33,397 nucleotides of DNA from Porphyromonadaceae bacterium COT-184 OH4590 (GTDB lineage Bacteria; Bacteroidota; Bacteroidia; Bacteroidales; Paludibacteraceae): assembly GCA_000768855.1 (NCBI GenBank), contig JRAN01000060.1, positions 1-33,397 on the forward strand, given 5' to 3'. Every line of letters begins with the position of its first letter. Positions within the stretch are counted from its first letter, which is position 1. Positions 1-8,738 of this stretch are shown here, in pieces. Made by a program: the position numbers and the translations under genes. The notes under the pieces are model-generated. The model was given only the letters and a program-made list of their open reading frames with translations, made no database searches and was not told where the DNA came from.

Positions 1-87
1 AGAGCCATGAGAGCTCTTTGGCTGCTTATCAAAACAATAAGCGAGAGCCCATTTGAAAATCGAATCTCACTTAAAGAGAGTTTTTAA
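1..87 (+). pseudogene. C-terminal end of an IS transposase (partial at window edge)
   Basis: Frame 1 is open from the first base to the TAA at 85-87 and encodes a tail containing RAMRALWLLIKTISESPF. It aligns by eye with the tail of the degenerate transposase on the minus strand at 21896-22145 (KAMKALLDLIKIIRDSP): both share A-M-x-A-L, L-I-K-x-I, S-P, and the ending S-L-x-E-x-F-stop. The bases after the stop are also alike (GGATGACTA in both). This is the C-terminal helix of a DDE transposase, probably IS5-like; the family assignment is from memory of similar proteins. Whether the full element is intact cannot be known because it continues out of the window. Confidence 0.7.
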
Positions 88-177
88 GGGATGACTAAGT
101 AAAATAATTGTAAAAATAATACACTAAGCAACAGTGCTTTATAAAATAAATTGAGAAAAAACAAAAAAAAACGAGTT

Positions 178-189
178 ATGTTGCAACAT
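178..189. promoter_or_regulatory. Perfect 12-bp palindrome upstream of the lipoprotein cluster
   Basis: ATGTTGCAACAT is self-complementary over 12 bases and lies about 70 bases before the first lipoprotein start, in the only upstream space the three-gene cluster has. A TTTG (191-194) follows directly, but I see no good TAnnTTTG 19-21 bases further on, so the promoter itself is not identified. It could be an operator; a chance palindrome in AT-rich DNA is also possible. Confidence 0.3.
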
Positions 190-261
190 TTTTGAAAATT
201 TAGCGTCTTAATATATAAGTATGTTCAAAAATAATTTATAATTAAAATAAAATTTTTTAAA

Positions 262-720
262 ATGAAAAGAAAGATTTTTAAAGCAACACTATTGGTCGCA
301 ATATTGGTATCGGTAGCTTTTACTGGCTGTAAAAACAACAAATTAACACTTGAAGGGCAATGGATAGCAACAGATTATGAAGAATTGTTTGATATTTCCT
401 ACACTAAACAGGGATATCTTATAATAGGATTTTATAATGCTTACTTACACAAAAGATATAAGTTAAAAAGAGATGATTATGTATATTATGAAAATAATGA
501 GAAATATCATTTTCCTATACGTATAGTGAAAACATCCAGTAAATCAGGCAAATTAGAGTTTTCGTCATCCGGATATAGTTTTATTAGCTATGAAAACCTT
601 ACATAAAATAGTGTTACTATTAAATATGCATTACGATATAAAGATAATATAATAGAACGGAAGCTAATGAGAACTCCATCGAAATGTAATTTGGTAGAGT
701 ATAATACTTTAAAAGAGTAA
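262..720 (+). pseudogene. Small lipoprotein gene interrupted by an in-frame stop
   Basis: The first 114 codons give a lipoprotein with signal peptide and predicted lipidated Cys23 (VAFTGC), then a domain beginning LEGQW, a start often seen in lipocalin-like or META-like small lipoproteins. The TAA at 604-606 ends the reading frame, but the same frame then stays open for 37 more codons to the TAA at 718-720, and the extra residues (for example YKDNIIERKLMRTPSKCNLV) look like ordinary protein. I therefore read the original gene as about 152 codons with one nonsense change, or a sequencing error. It is first of three lipoprotein genes; the next starts 44 bases after the distal stop. If the first stop is natural the product is a 114-residue protein. 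Function unknown. Confidence 0.6.
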
Positions 721-764
721 ATGACAATAAATCTTAATGATATTAACATTTTTATTAAATAATT

Positions 765-1646
765 ATGAATTTAAAGAAAACAATAATTTTAACTGCTTTG
801 GCAGTATTCGCAATGTTGTGGTCTTGTAAAAAAACACCTATCGAAACAGGCAAAGACCAAGATACAAAAGAAGAAGAAAAAGGAGAGTTTAGCTTCGAAT
901 TGGAAATAACCAAAGGAGCGACAGGGGCTTTCATTACGGAACAGGATGATAGAACATTTGACACACGAATGATAGAAGTATCTTTAATAATTAAAGATAC
1001 GAAGTTTACCAACGGAGTGTCGTATACACTACGCCCCAAAGGGAAAAATGCTGAATTCCATCAAATTATTGGTAAAGATTTCGATTTTTATCAATATAAA
1101 ACAAGTAATCATAAGTGGTGGTTTTTACAAGAAATATCAGATATAAATGATATTAAGTATCCCATTAAATTCGGTATAATGCCTAAAAGTTCGGGGACTT
1201 TTCAGTTGGAATTTGAGGTGCAAAAATATGACGCCAAAACAAAAAAAGCTATCGGCAACCCCGTAACAAAAAAAATATTATTTAGTGTTGTGGAATTTCG
1301 GTTTAGATCTGACAAATGGCTATCTAAAAACCATTTATTTAATAAATATAAGAAATGGAAACGCAACTTTAGATTTATAGCTTTCGACGGACATAGACAA
1401 TATGACGACTTCCTGCAAGTTACAGGCAAAGCCGTCAGTTATGATTATGAAGCCATATTCGATGGACAAACGAAAAGAGGTTCATTCAAAGAAAATACAG
1501 AACTCGTATTTAGAGATGAGGTAGAATGGCAGGGGACAGAACCGGAACCACATCATTTCCCTAAGCATGTTAATATTACTATCTATCAGCATTTAGATGA
1601 TGGAACTGTAAATGAATTGGAATATAAAGACATAAGATGGTATTAA
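765..1646 (+). CDS. Lipoprotein of unknown function in the cytolysin-like cluster
   Basis: 293 residues. A signal peptide ends in a lipobox-like MLWSC, so Cys21 is probably lipidated and the protein anchored in the outer membrane. A charged linker rich in Glu and Lys (about residues 28-42) leads to a beta-rich region; residues about 65-170 have alternating hydrophobic strands with a weak resemblance to TraQ-type (DUF3872) Ig-like lipoproteins of Bacteroidota conjugative elements. The last 120 residues are rich in aromatic residues (KWKRNFRFIAFDGHRQYDDF) and unrecognised. The gene lies 29 bases before the cytolysin-like gene on the same strand, which suggests co-transcription and a related job such as partner, chaperone or self-protection. 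That role is inference from position only. Confidence 0.75.
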   Translation: MNLKKTIILTALAVFAMLWSCKKTPIETGKDQDTKEEEKGEFSFELEITKGATGAFITEQDDRTFDTRMIEVSLIIKDTKFTNGVSYTLRPKGKNAEFHQIIGKDFDFYQYKTSNHKWWFLQEISDINDIKYPIKFGIMPKSSGTFQLEFEVQKYDAKTKKAIGNPVTKKILFSVVEFRFRSDKWLSKNHLFNKYKKWKRNFRFIAFDGHRQYDDFLQVTGKAVSYDYEAIFDGQTKRGSFKENTELVFRDEVEWQGTEPEPHHFPKHVNITIYQHLDDGTVNELEYKDIRWY

Positions 1647-1675
1647 AAATAATAACTTTAATTTAATCAATTATT

Positions 1676-2824
1676 ATGAAAGTTGAAATAAAAAAATTAT
1701 TTATTCTGCTTACAGCAGTAGTAATGGGGGTGGCATGTACTAAGCCACAAAAAGGTATATCTTCTATTGAAGATCTAAAGCCGGTAGTGTATAATCAAGA
1801 GGCAGACAAGGAGATTTCTGCCGAGAAAACAGGGAATGTATTTCCTGATCCTACAGACGGGGGAAAATACAAAAATGAGTATCTGGTTACCATAGAAAAA
1901 CAATATCTGATAAAGCCGATGTCGGTAGTGAAGGATACAGATGGAGATGTAATATATCCTGGTAGTATACTCAGAGGAGGTTCCTTTATAAAAGGGCAGT
2001 ATGATCCAGTTGTACTGGAGAATGAATTTAATCCTGTAACTCTTTCTATGAGCTTAAGAGGAAATATAAATGTATACTCTGAAGTGAAACCAAAATTGAG
2101 TCAAATTAGGAGTGCAATGAATGATCTATTGGCTAAACAAAAAGCAAATATAGACTATACGTATGTACCGACTGTTTGGAGTTTTGAGAGTCATGAAATA
2201 ACTACTAAAGAGAGTATGAAGCAAGCATTAAAGATACATGCTTCAGTAGCTCTTACAAGCGGTATTGCCAAGGCAGATTTTGGTTATGAACAGAGTAAAA
2301 ATAGCAATTCCGAAGAAAAATATATAATGGTAGCTTTCCGTCAGGTTTTGTATAATGCTGCTATCGATCCTAAACATTACACGCAATGGATAAATGGTAA
2401 TATCAGCGTAAAAGATCTGGGAGAGTATGAGCCTCTGTATATAAGCAGTGTAGAATACGGACGTACAGGATATATACTGGTACAGACTAAACAATCGGCA
2501 TCTGAGACATCGCAAATGATACAGGCTTCTATATCTGTGGCTACTGGATATGTAAAAGGTGGAGCAGATATGGAATACTCTAAAAAACTGCAAAAATTAT
2601 TTAGCGAAAACAAAGTAAAGATAAAAATTTATGGAGGTCCTGTAGAATTAGGCAATAAAGTAACGAGTTACAAAGGCTTTATTAAGTTTGTACAAATGCC
2701 TACTGCCGAAACATTAACTAAAACAAGTGTTCCTGTGTCATATAAAGTACGTCGTCTAAAAGATAATACTTTGGTAGATGTACTTGATACATATACTGAA
2801 AGTAAATTGGTGTTGAGAGATTAA
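1676..2824 (+). CDS. Cholesterol-dependent-cytolysin-like (thiol-activated cytolysin family) lipoprotein lacking domain 4
   Basis: 382 residues; signal peptide with predicted lipidated Cys21 (MGVAC). The body follows the pore-forming core of the CDC family in order: YPGS at 94-97 (pneumolysin-type FPGA), a P-V-T-L-S-M-S-L strand at 120-127, IRSAMNDLLAK at 144-154 (compare VRGAVNDLLAK), the family signature EPLYISSVEYGR at 252-263, VKIKIYGGP at 314-322, and PVSYKVRRLKDN at 353-364 (compare PISYTTSFLRDN). The chain stops soon after, where classical cytolysins continue into domain 4 with the Trp-rich undecapeptide and cholesterol-recognition loop; neither is present. CDC-like proteins, some acting as two-component pairs, are described in Bacteroidota. 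No second CDC-like gene is visible here. Possible roles are interbacterial or anti-eukaryote pore formation, not shown by sequence alone. Last gene of the cluster, followed by a strong terminator. Confidence 0.85.
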   Translation: MKVEIKKLFILLTAVVMGVACTKPQKGISSIEDLKPVVYNQEADKEISAEKTGNVFPDPTDGGKYKNEYLVTIEKQYLIKPMSVVKDTDGDVIYPGSILRGGSFIKGQYDPVVLENEFNPVTLSMSLRGNINVYSEVKPKLSQIRSAMNDLLAKQKANIDYTYVPTVWSFESHEITTKESMKQALKIHASVALTSGIAKADFGYEQSKNSNSEEKYIMVAFRQVLYNAAIDPKHYTQWINGNISVKDLGEYEPLYISSVEYGRTGYILVQTKQSASETSQMIQASISVATGYVKGGADMEYSKKLQKLFSENKVKIKIYGGPVELGNKVTSYKGFIKFVQMPTAETLTKTSVPVSYKVRRLKDNTLVDVLDTYTESKLVLRD

Positions 2825-2844
2825 AAAAACTTATACACTCATGA

Positions 2845-2885
2845 ACAAAAGAAAGATACATCCCAGTAGTGTATCTTTCTTTTGT
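2845..2885 (+). terminator. Rho-independent terminator after the cytolysin-like gene
   Basis: A perfect 16-bp inverted repeat (2845-2860 with 2870-2885, arm ACAAAAGAAAGATACA) with a 9-base loop, 20 bases after the stop codon. The right arm is itself T-rich. It closes the lipoprotein cluster and separates it from dnaE. Confidence 0.8.
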
Positions 2886-3043
2886 TTAAAATTACTTTCG
2901 TTACTTCAAATACGGATTATATATCGCTGATTATTAATATTGTTAATAAATTTTGTGGTAAATATATTTATTTATCATTTTTTTTCGTAACTTGCGTATC
3001 GAAAAGCTAATAAATATAATCCTAATTATCAATAATATATAAA

Positions 3044-6000
3044 ATGAGTTTTGTTCATTTGCACGTTCACAGTAGTTTCTCGGTTCTCGACGGAATGAGT
3101 CGTATAAAAGACCTTATAGACAATGCAATAAAATACGAAATGCCTGCTATTGCTCTTACCGACCACGGTTCGATGTATGGCATAAAAGAGTTTCTCGACT
3201 ATGCCAAAAAGGTAAAAGAGGAGGCAAAAACACAGTTAGCATCAGATAGGATTACCGAAGAGGAGTGCCAAAGGATACAGGATTTTAAGCCCATAGTAGG
3301 TGTAGAGGCTTATTGTGCGTCGCGTACACTATACGACAAGGATAAAAACAAGAAGATTTTCCTCGAACGCAAAAATAAAGATATAATAGTGGATATGAGT
3401 GGGTTTCATTTGATACTTTTGGCAAAAAACAAAAAAGGATATCAAAATCTGTGCAAACTTGTATCTGTGTCGTGGATTGATGGTTTTTACTCGAAGCCTC
3501 GTATCGATAAAAATGTATTGGAAAAGTATAGCGAAGGTCTAATCGTAAGTTCTGCCTGCCTTGGGGGCGAGATACCGCAGCTGATTCTAAACGGCGAAAT
3601 AGAACGCGCCGAAGAGACCATTTTTTGGTTCAAACGCGTATTTGGAGACGATTTTTATCTCGAAGTACAGTTACACAAACCGACACGCCCCGAAATAAGC
3701 CACGATACATATCATAGTCAGCAAAAAGTTAATGAGGTAATATTCGAACTTGCTCGTAAGACCAATACTAAGGTGATAGCCACCAACGATGTTCACTTCG
3801 TGGAGGCAGAGCATGCGGATGCACACGAGCGTTTGGTGTGTCTTAGTACAGGTAAAAAAATTAGCGATACAGGCAGAATGGAATACACCAAAGAGGAGTA
3901 TCTAAAGACCCCTGCTCAAATGATTGAGATTTTTAAGGAGCATCCTGAGACCATCGCAAATACACTCGAAGTAGCCGATAAGATAACACTGTTTTCGCTC
4001 GACTCAAACCCTATTATGCCCAAATTTGATATACCTGCCGAGTTTGGCACTCTGGAAGGCTACAAAGAGCAATTCTCCGACGAAGACATTATAAAAGAAT
4101 TCTCCAAAACTGCCGAAGGCAATACCCTAAATGAAGATAAAGCAAAGAAGCGAATAGCGGAGCTTGGAGGTCTCGAAAAACTACATCGAATAAAACTCGA
4201 AGCCGACTATCTGGCAAAACTGACCTATGACGGAGCCTCCCAACGTTATTTGGAGATTACGCCTGATATTAGAGAGCGAATAGATTTTGAGTTGAATACC
4301 ATAAAATCAATGGGTTTTCCGGGATATTTTCTTATTGTACAAGATTTTGTGGCTGCGGCTCGTAATATGGGTGTATGGGTAGGACCGGGACGCGGTTCGG
4401 CTGCCGGCTCTGTAGTGGCTTATTGCTTGAAAATTACCAATATAGACCCGTTCAAGTATGACCTCCTGTTTGAGCGTTTCCTCAATCCCGACCGTATTTC
4501 GTTGCCCGATATTGATATTGATTTCGACAACGACGGTCTTTCGCAGGTACTCGATTGGGTTACCGACAAATACGGTAAAGAGTGTGTGGCACACATTATT
4601 AATTACGGGACAATGGCTACTAAGCTGGCTATCACCGATGTAGGTCGTATTCAAGAGGTGCCTTTGAATGAAGTAAACAAATTCAAAAAAATTATTCCCG
4701 ATAATCTTGACAATTACAAAGACGAAAAAACAGGTAAAGCACCTAAGCTCAACATTAAGAATATTTTAAAGTATGATAAAGATGTTCAACGTGCCTGTAA
4801 AGAGAGTCCCGAGTTGAACGAAATGATGAAATATGCCGAACAACTCGAAGGTACTGTACGTCAAACAGGGGTACATGCCTGTGGTATCATCATCGCACCT
4901 GAGGATTTGACCAACTTTGTACCTCTATCAACAGCCAAGGATAAGACTAAAGAGAACGCCGAAGTGCTTGTTACCCAATACGATGGGCACGTTATAGAGC
5001 AAATAGGTCTGATAAAAATGGATTTCTTGGCACTAAAAACATTGTCGATACTCAAAGAGGCTGTTGCCAATGTCAAAAAATCGAAAGGCATCGATATAGA
5101 TATTGATAATATAGATTGGAGCGACAAGACTACATTCGACCTATTTTCACAGGGTAATACCGTTGGGGTGTTTCAGTTCGAAAGTGTCGGTATGCGAAAA
5201 TATCTTAAAGAGTTGCAACCTACCTCTATAGAAGACCTTATAGCGATGAATGCACTATATCGTCCGGGGCCAATGGATTACATTCCGGATTTTATCGACC
5301 GAAAGCACGGACGAATGCCAATAAGTTACGATATCCCCGTTATGGAGAAATATCTGAAAGACACCTATGGTATCACTGTCTATCAAGAACAAGTGATGTT
5401 ACTTTCTCGTGAGTTAGCCGGCTTTACACGAGGCGAGTCAGACCAATTGCGTAAGGCTATGGGTAAGAAAATCAAAGGATTGCTTGCCGAACTGAAACCT
5501 AAATTTCTAAACGGAGGTGAACAAAACGGACATGACAAGCAGATATTGGAAAAAATTTGGGAAGATTGGGAGAAATTTGCCTCTTACGCCTTCAACAAGT
5601 CGCATTCAACCTGTTACGCTATACTTGCCTATCAAACGGCGTATTTGAAGGCACATTACCCTGCCGAATTTATGGCTGCCAACCTCACGCTAAACAAAGG
5701 GAAAATTACGGAAGTAAATAAATTTATGGAGGAGTGTAAGATGTTGAAAATTCCCGTATTGTTGCCCGATATAAATGAGTCGGAAATGCTTTTTACTGTA
5801 AACAAAAAAGGAGAAATTCGTTTTGGACTTGGGGGCATAAAAAATGTAGGCGAAGCCACAGTGGATAGTATCATCGAAGAACGGAGAAACAATGGTAACT
5901 ATAAATCTCTTTTTGATTTTCTCGAAAGAGTGAACCTCAAATCGTGCAATAAAAAAGCGATAGAGAGTTTCGCTCTATCCGGCACGTTAGACTCTTTTAC

Positions 6001-6994
6001 AGATATGAAAAGAGAAGACTACTTCCATTCACCGGAAACTATCAACAACCTGCTTGATTGGGGAAGAAAATCGCAGATAGCAAAACTTTCGTTGCAAAAT
6101 TCACTCTTCGGTGAAGAGGATTTCGAAAACACACCACCTAAGTTTCCTAAGGCGGAGGAGTGGAGCGATCTGAAACGGTTGAATCTCGAAAAAGAGTTGA
6201 TAGGTATCTATCTGTCGGCTCACCCGCTTGACGACTATAGAAGTTCTATACAGTATGGTTGTTCACACTCGATTGCAGAGGTGAAAGCTATTGAAAGTCA
6301 GCTCAAACAGGAGATGGATGTTATCCCGAACAATCAGATATTATCGGCAAAAATAAAGTCAAAACAGATAGATTTCTGTATTGGAGGCATAATTGTAAAT
6401 ACATCGACACAAACTTCACAAAAGGGTAATCAGTATGGAATATTTGTTCTAGAGGACTATACCGACCAGATAGAGCTACGTCTGTTTGATGGCTTTAGAT
6501 ACGAGGAAAAGTTGTTTTCTACACATGTAAAATTTCTTAAAAAAGACAACTTTATTATAGTTCGTGGCACTATAAAACCAGAAATAAAAGCAGATAAAGT
6601 AAATCCCGAAAAAATATATCGCAAGGTAGATATAAGTGTCAAACAGATAGAGGCACTTGATAAAAACTCTAATTCGATACTAAAAAATCTTGTGATAGAA
6701 ACTCGATTGGATAATATAAAAAAACTTATGGTCAACAATTTGGTGTCTGTTATTCAGAACAATCGCGGAGAAGTAGAACTCTCTTTCGATATTTATGACG
6801 AAGTATACAATCAGAAGATTAACCTTAAAAGTGCATATAAAGTTGATATCAACAGAGGACTATTGGAACAACTCGAAGAGCTTGCAGACAGCAAACAAAT
6901 AGATTTTTCGATAAACAATAAAAAATATCAATATGTCAACTCCAAATTAGAAGAAGACGAAGAGGTGATAGAGGAAGTTGCTTTGGAAGATTAA
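3044..6994 (+). CDS. dnaE: DNA polymerase III alpha subunit
   Basis: 1316 residues, in the expected range for a Bacteroidota DnaE. It is the replicative polymerase catalytic subunit. The N-terminal PHP domain has HLHVHSSFS (His5, His7, His9) and TDHGSMYG (Asp40, His41). The palm carries PDIDIDF at 488-494, with the metal-binding aspartates, and the third catalytic Asp in MDFLALKTL (Asp660). YRPGPMDYIPDFI and the KSHSTCYA region are also family-typical. The C-terminal part holds the helix-hairpin-helix region and an OB-fold (IGGIIVNTSTQTSQKGNQYGIF, split here: IGGIIVN, then QKGNQYGIFVLEDY), ending in an acidic tail. The start ATG sits directly before the conserved FVHLHVH. No promoter of the TAnnTTTG type is clear upstream. 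Convergent with murA. Confidence 0.97.
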   Translation: MSFVHLHVHSSFSVLDGMSRIKDLIDNAIKYEMPAIALTDHGSMYGIKEFLDYAKKVKEEAKTQLASDRITEEECQRIQDFKPIVGVEAYCASRTLYDKDKNKKIFLERKNKDIIVDMSGFHLILLAKNKKGYQNLCKLVSVSWIDGFYSKPRIDKNVLEKYSEGLIVSSACLGGEIPQLILNGEIERAEETIFWFKRVFGDDFYLEVQLHKPTRPEISHDTYHSQQKVNEVIFELARKTNTKVIATNDVHFVEAEHADAHERLVCLSTGKKISDTGRMEYTKEEYLKTPAQMIEIFKEHPETIANTLEVADKITLFSLDSNPIMPKFDIPAEFGTLEGYKEQFSDEDIIKEFSKTAEGNTLNEDKAKKRIAELGGLEKLHRIKLEADYLAKLTYDGASQRYLEITPDIRERIDFELNTIKSMGFPGYFLIVQDFVAAARNMGVWVGPGRGSAAGSVVAYCLKITNIDPFKYDLLFERFLNPDRISLPDIDIDFDNDGLSQVLDWVTDKYGKECVAHIINYGTMATKLAITDVGRIQEVPLNEVNKFKKIIPDNLDNYKDEKTGKAPKLNIKNILKYDKDVQRACKESPELNEMMKYAEQLEGTVRQTGVHACGIIIAPEDLTNFVPLSTAKDKTKENAEVLVTQYDGHVIEQIGLIKMDFLALKTLSILKEAVANVKKSKGIDIDIDNIDWSDKTTFDLFSQGNTVGVFQFESVGMRKYLKELQPTSIEDLIAMNALYRPGPMDYIPDFIDRKHGRMPISYDIPVMEKYLKDTYGITVYQEQVMLLSRELAGFTRGESDQLRKAMGKKIKGLLAELKPKFLNGGEQNGHDKQILEKIWEDWEKFASYAFNKSHSTCYAILAYQTAYLKAHYPAEFMAANLTLNKGKITEVNKFMEECKMLKIPVLLPDINESEMLFTVNKKGEIRFGLGGIKNVGEATVDSIIEERRNNGNYKSLFDFLERVNLKSCNKKAIESFALSGTLDSFTDMKREDYFHSPETINNLLDWGRKSQIAKLSLQNSLFGEEDFENTPPKFPKAEEWSDLKRLNLEKELIGIYLSAHPLDDYRSSIQYGCSHSIAEVKAIESQLKQEMDVIPNNQILSAKIKSKQIDFCIGGIIVNTSTQTSQKGNQYGIFVLEDYTDQIELRLFDGFRYEEKLFSTHVKFLKKDNFIIVRGTIKPEIKADKVNPEKIYRKVDISVKQIEALDKNSNSILKNLVIETRLDNIKKLMVNNLVSVIQNNRGEVELSFDIYDEVYNQKINLKSAYKVDINRGLLEQLEELADSKQIDFSINNKKYQYVNSKLEEDEEVIEEVALED

Positions 6995-7017
6995 ATTTTC
7001 TGTTGGGTAATTGAGTT

Positions 7018-7052
7018 AAAAAGGGATTTCTTATAAATAGAAATCCCTTTTT
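7018..7052. terminator. Bidirectional terminator between dnaE and murA
   Basis: A perfect 14-bp inverted repeat, AAAAAGGGATTTCT (7018-7031) with its complement (7039-7052), 7-base loop. The A-run on one side and T-run on the other serve both strands, which fits two convergent genes ending 24 bases before and 10 bases after it. Confidence 0.85.
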
Positions 7053-7062
7053 TAATACAAAA

Positions 7063-8370
7063 TTACTTTACACGTTTTATATTAGCTCCAAGTTGTGTGA
7101 GACGATGTTCTATATCTTCGTAACCACGGTCTATTTGGTCGATATTGTCGATAGTGCTTGTGCCCTCGGCACTGAGGGCTGCTATTAGCAAGGCTATACC
7201 GGCACGAATATCGGGCGAAGTCATATTGTTTGCCTTAAGGCGAAATTTGCGATCGTGTCCGATGACAACAGCCCTGTGAGGGTCGCACAGTATTATCTGA
7301 GCACCCATATCTATCAACTTATCGACGAAAAATAGGCGACTTTCGAACATCTTTTGATGAATAAGCACACTGCCTTTTGCTTGTGTTGCTACCACTAACA
7401 TAACGCTTAGCAGGTCTGGCGTAAGTCCTGGCCACGGAGCGTCGGCTATGGTCATATTAGAGCCGTCCATAAACGATTCTATTCGGTAACTGTCTTGTTC
7501 GGGTATAAAGATAGAGTCGCCCTGTCGCTGAACGTCAATGCCCAAACGCCTAAAGCTATCAGGGATAATGCCAAGCTTATCGTAGGCTACATCTCTTATG
7601 GTTAGCGAACTCTGTGTCATTGCTGCCATACCGATGAACGAGCCAACCTCTATCATATCGGGTAGAATACGGTGTGTAGTACCGCCCAGAAATTCGACGC
7701 CCTCAATTGTAAGCAAGTTAGAAGCTATGCCTGTAATTTTGGCACCCATTCGGTTGAGCATATCGCAGAGTTGTTGCAAATACGGCTCACAAGCTGCATT
7801 GTATATGGTGGTTTTCCCTGCTGCTACCACTGCTGCCATTACTATATTGGCTGTACCTGTAACTGAAGCTTCGTCGAGCAGCATAAATGCCCCTTTGAGT
7901 CTATTTACACTCATTTCGAAAGCACGCTTTGGAGCATTGTATTCAATGTCAGCACCGAGTTTTTGCAAACCTATGAAGTGAGTATCGAGTCGACGGCGTC
8001 CTATCTTATCGCCACCAGGTTTGGCGAAACGGAGCTTTTTCATCCTTACCAAAAGTGGAGCTATTAACATTACCGAACCACGTAGACGAGCACATTTATC
8101 CAAAAACAGCTCGCTGTATAAAAACTCTTCGTTTAGCTTTGAAGCTTTGAAGCTATATTTACCTTTTTCTAACCGAACTACCGTTACGCCAATATCTTGC
8201 AACAATAGTATAAGGTTTTTAATATCAAGTATTTCGGGGATATTTTCGATAATTACCTCTTCGGTGGTAAGCACTGTTGCACATATTACTTGAAGAGCTT
8301 CATTTTTAGCTCCTTGTGGCACTATTTCGCCTCTTAGTTTGTTTCCACCCTCTATTATAAACGATGACAT
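7063..8370 (-). CDS. murA: UDP-N-acetylglucosamine 1-carboxyvinyltransferase (Asp-type MurA)
   Basis: 435 residues. Catalyses the first committed step of peptidoglycan synthesis, adding enolpyruvate from PEP to UDP-GlcNAc in the cytoplasm. Two-domain EPSP-synthase fold; the substrate-binding Lys22-Asn23 is in PQGAKNEAL. The loop that normally reads PGGC-x-IG is PGGDKIGRRRLD here, so the residue matching E. coli Cys115 is Asp121 (codon GAT at 8008-8010, minus strand). Cys-to-Asp enzymes stay active and are not alkylated by fosfomycin, as established for the mycobacterial and chlamydial enzymes. The other conserved stretches (DMIEVGSFIGMAAM, TPDLLSVMLVVATQAKG) are intact. Single gene with its own promoter, convergent with dnaE. 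Confidence 0.96.
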   Translation of the reverse strand: MSSFIIEGGNKLRGEIVPQGAKNEALQVICATVLTTEEVIIENIPEILDIKNLILLLQDIGVTVVRLEKGKYSFKASKLNEEFLYSELFLDKCARLRGSVMLIAPLLVRMKKLRFAKPGGDKIGRRRLDTHFIGLQKLGADIEYNAPKRAFEMSVNRLKGAFMLLDEASVTGTANIVMAAVVAAGKTTIYNAACEPYLQQLCDMLNRMGAKITGIASNLLTIEGVEFLGGTTHRILPDMIEVGSFIGMAAMTQSSLTIRDVAYDKLGIIPDSFRRLGIDVQRQGDSIFIPEQDSYRIESFMDGSNMTIADAPWPGLTPDLLSVMLVVATQAKGSVLIHQKMFESRLFFVDKLIDMGAQIILCDPHRAVVIGHDRKFRLKANNMTSPDIRAGIALLIAALSAEGTSTIDNIDQIDRGYEDIEHRLTQLGANIKRVK

Positions 8371-8738
8371 TGTGTTGTTTGTGGTCGTTGAGTTTTAATT
8401 AATAAAAAATCATTTTATTGGTTTATTCTTGACAAAAGTACAAAAATAAATTGATATACTATTTTCAAAAACAAAAAGCTACCCTAATATTCGGACAACC
8501 TTTTTAAGCTAACCGTATTAAACGAGTGAAAAAACAACTGTTTGTAATATTTTACAAGAAAATATTAACTGAAATCGTGTATAAATTCTTATATATCCAT
8601 TTATTATTTTACCACAATCGTCTTTAGATATAGTCTAATGTTGCATATTATATCTACAATTTAATTTGTTGTTTATATGGAGATTATTAAGACGGTGTTT
8701 TATACTTCGCCGTATTGTTTTTATTTGCGGTGGTTGTA
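8371..8738. other. Non-coding gap between murA and the hydrolase gene
   Basis: 368 bases, very AT-rich, with stops in all frames. It holds the murA promoter at its left end and, near its right end, an imperfect hairpin (ACGGTG 8692-8697 with CGCCGT 8708-8713) that could end hydrolase transcription. I see no small RNA signature or gene remnant in the rest. Confidence 0.6.
8433..8440 (-). promoter_or_regulatory. Promoter -7 element for murA
   Basis: TACTTTTG on the minus strand matches the Bacteroidota -7 consensus TAnnTTTG, about 63 bases before the murA start. The TTTG expected 19-21 bases further upstream is not clear, so the promoter is called on the -7 element alone. Confidence 0.5.
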
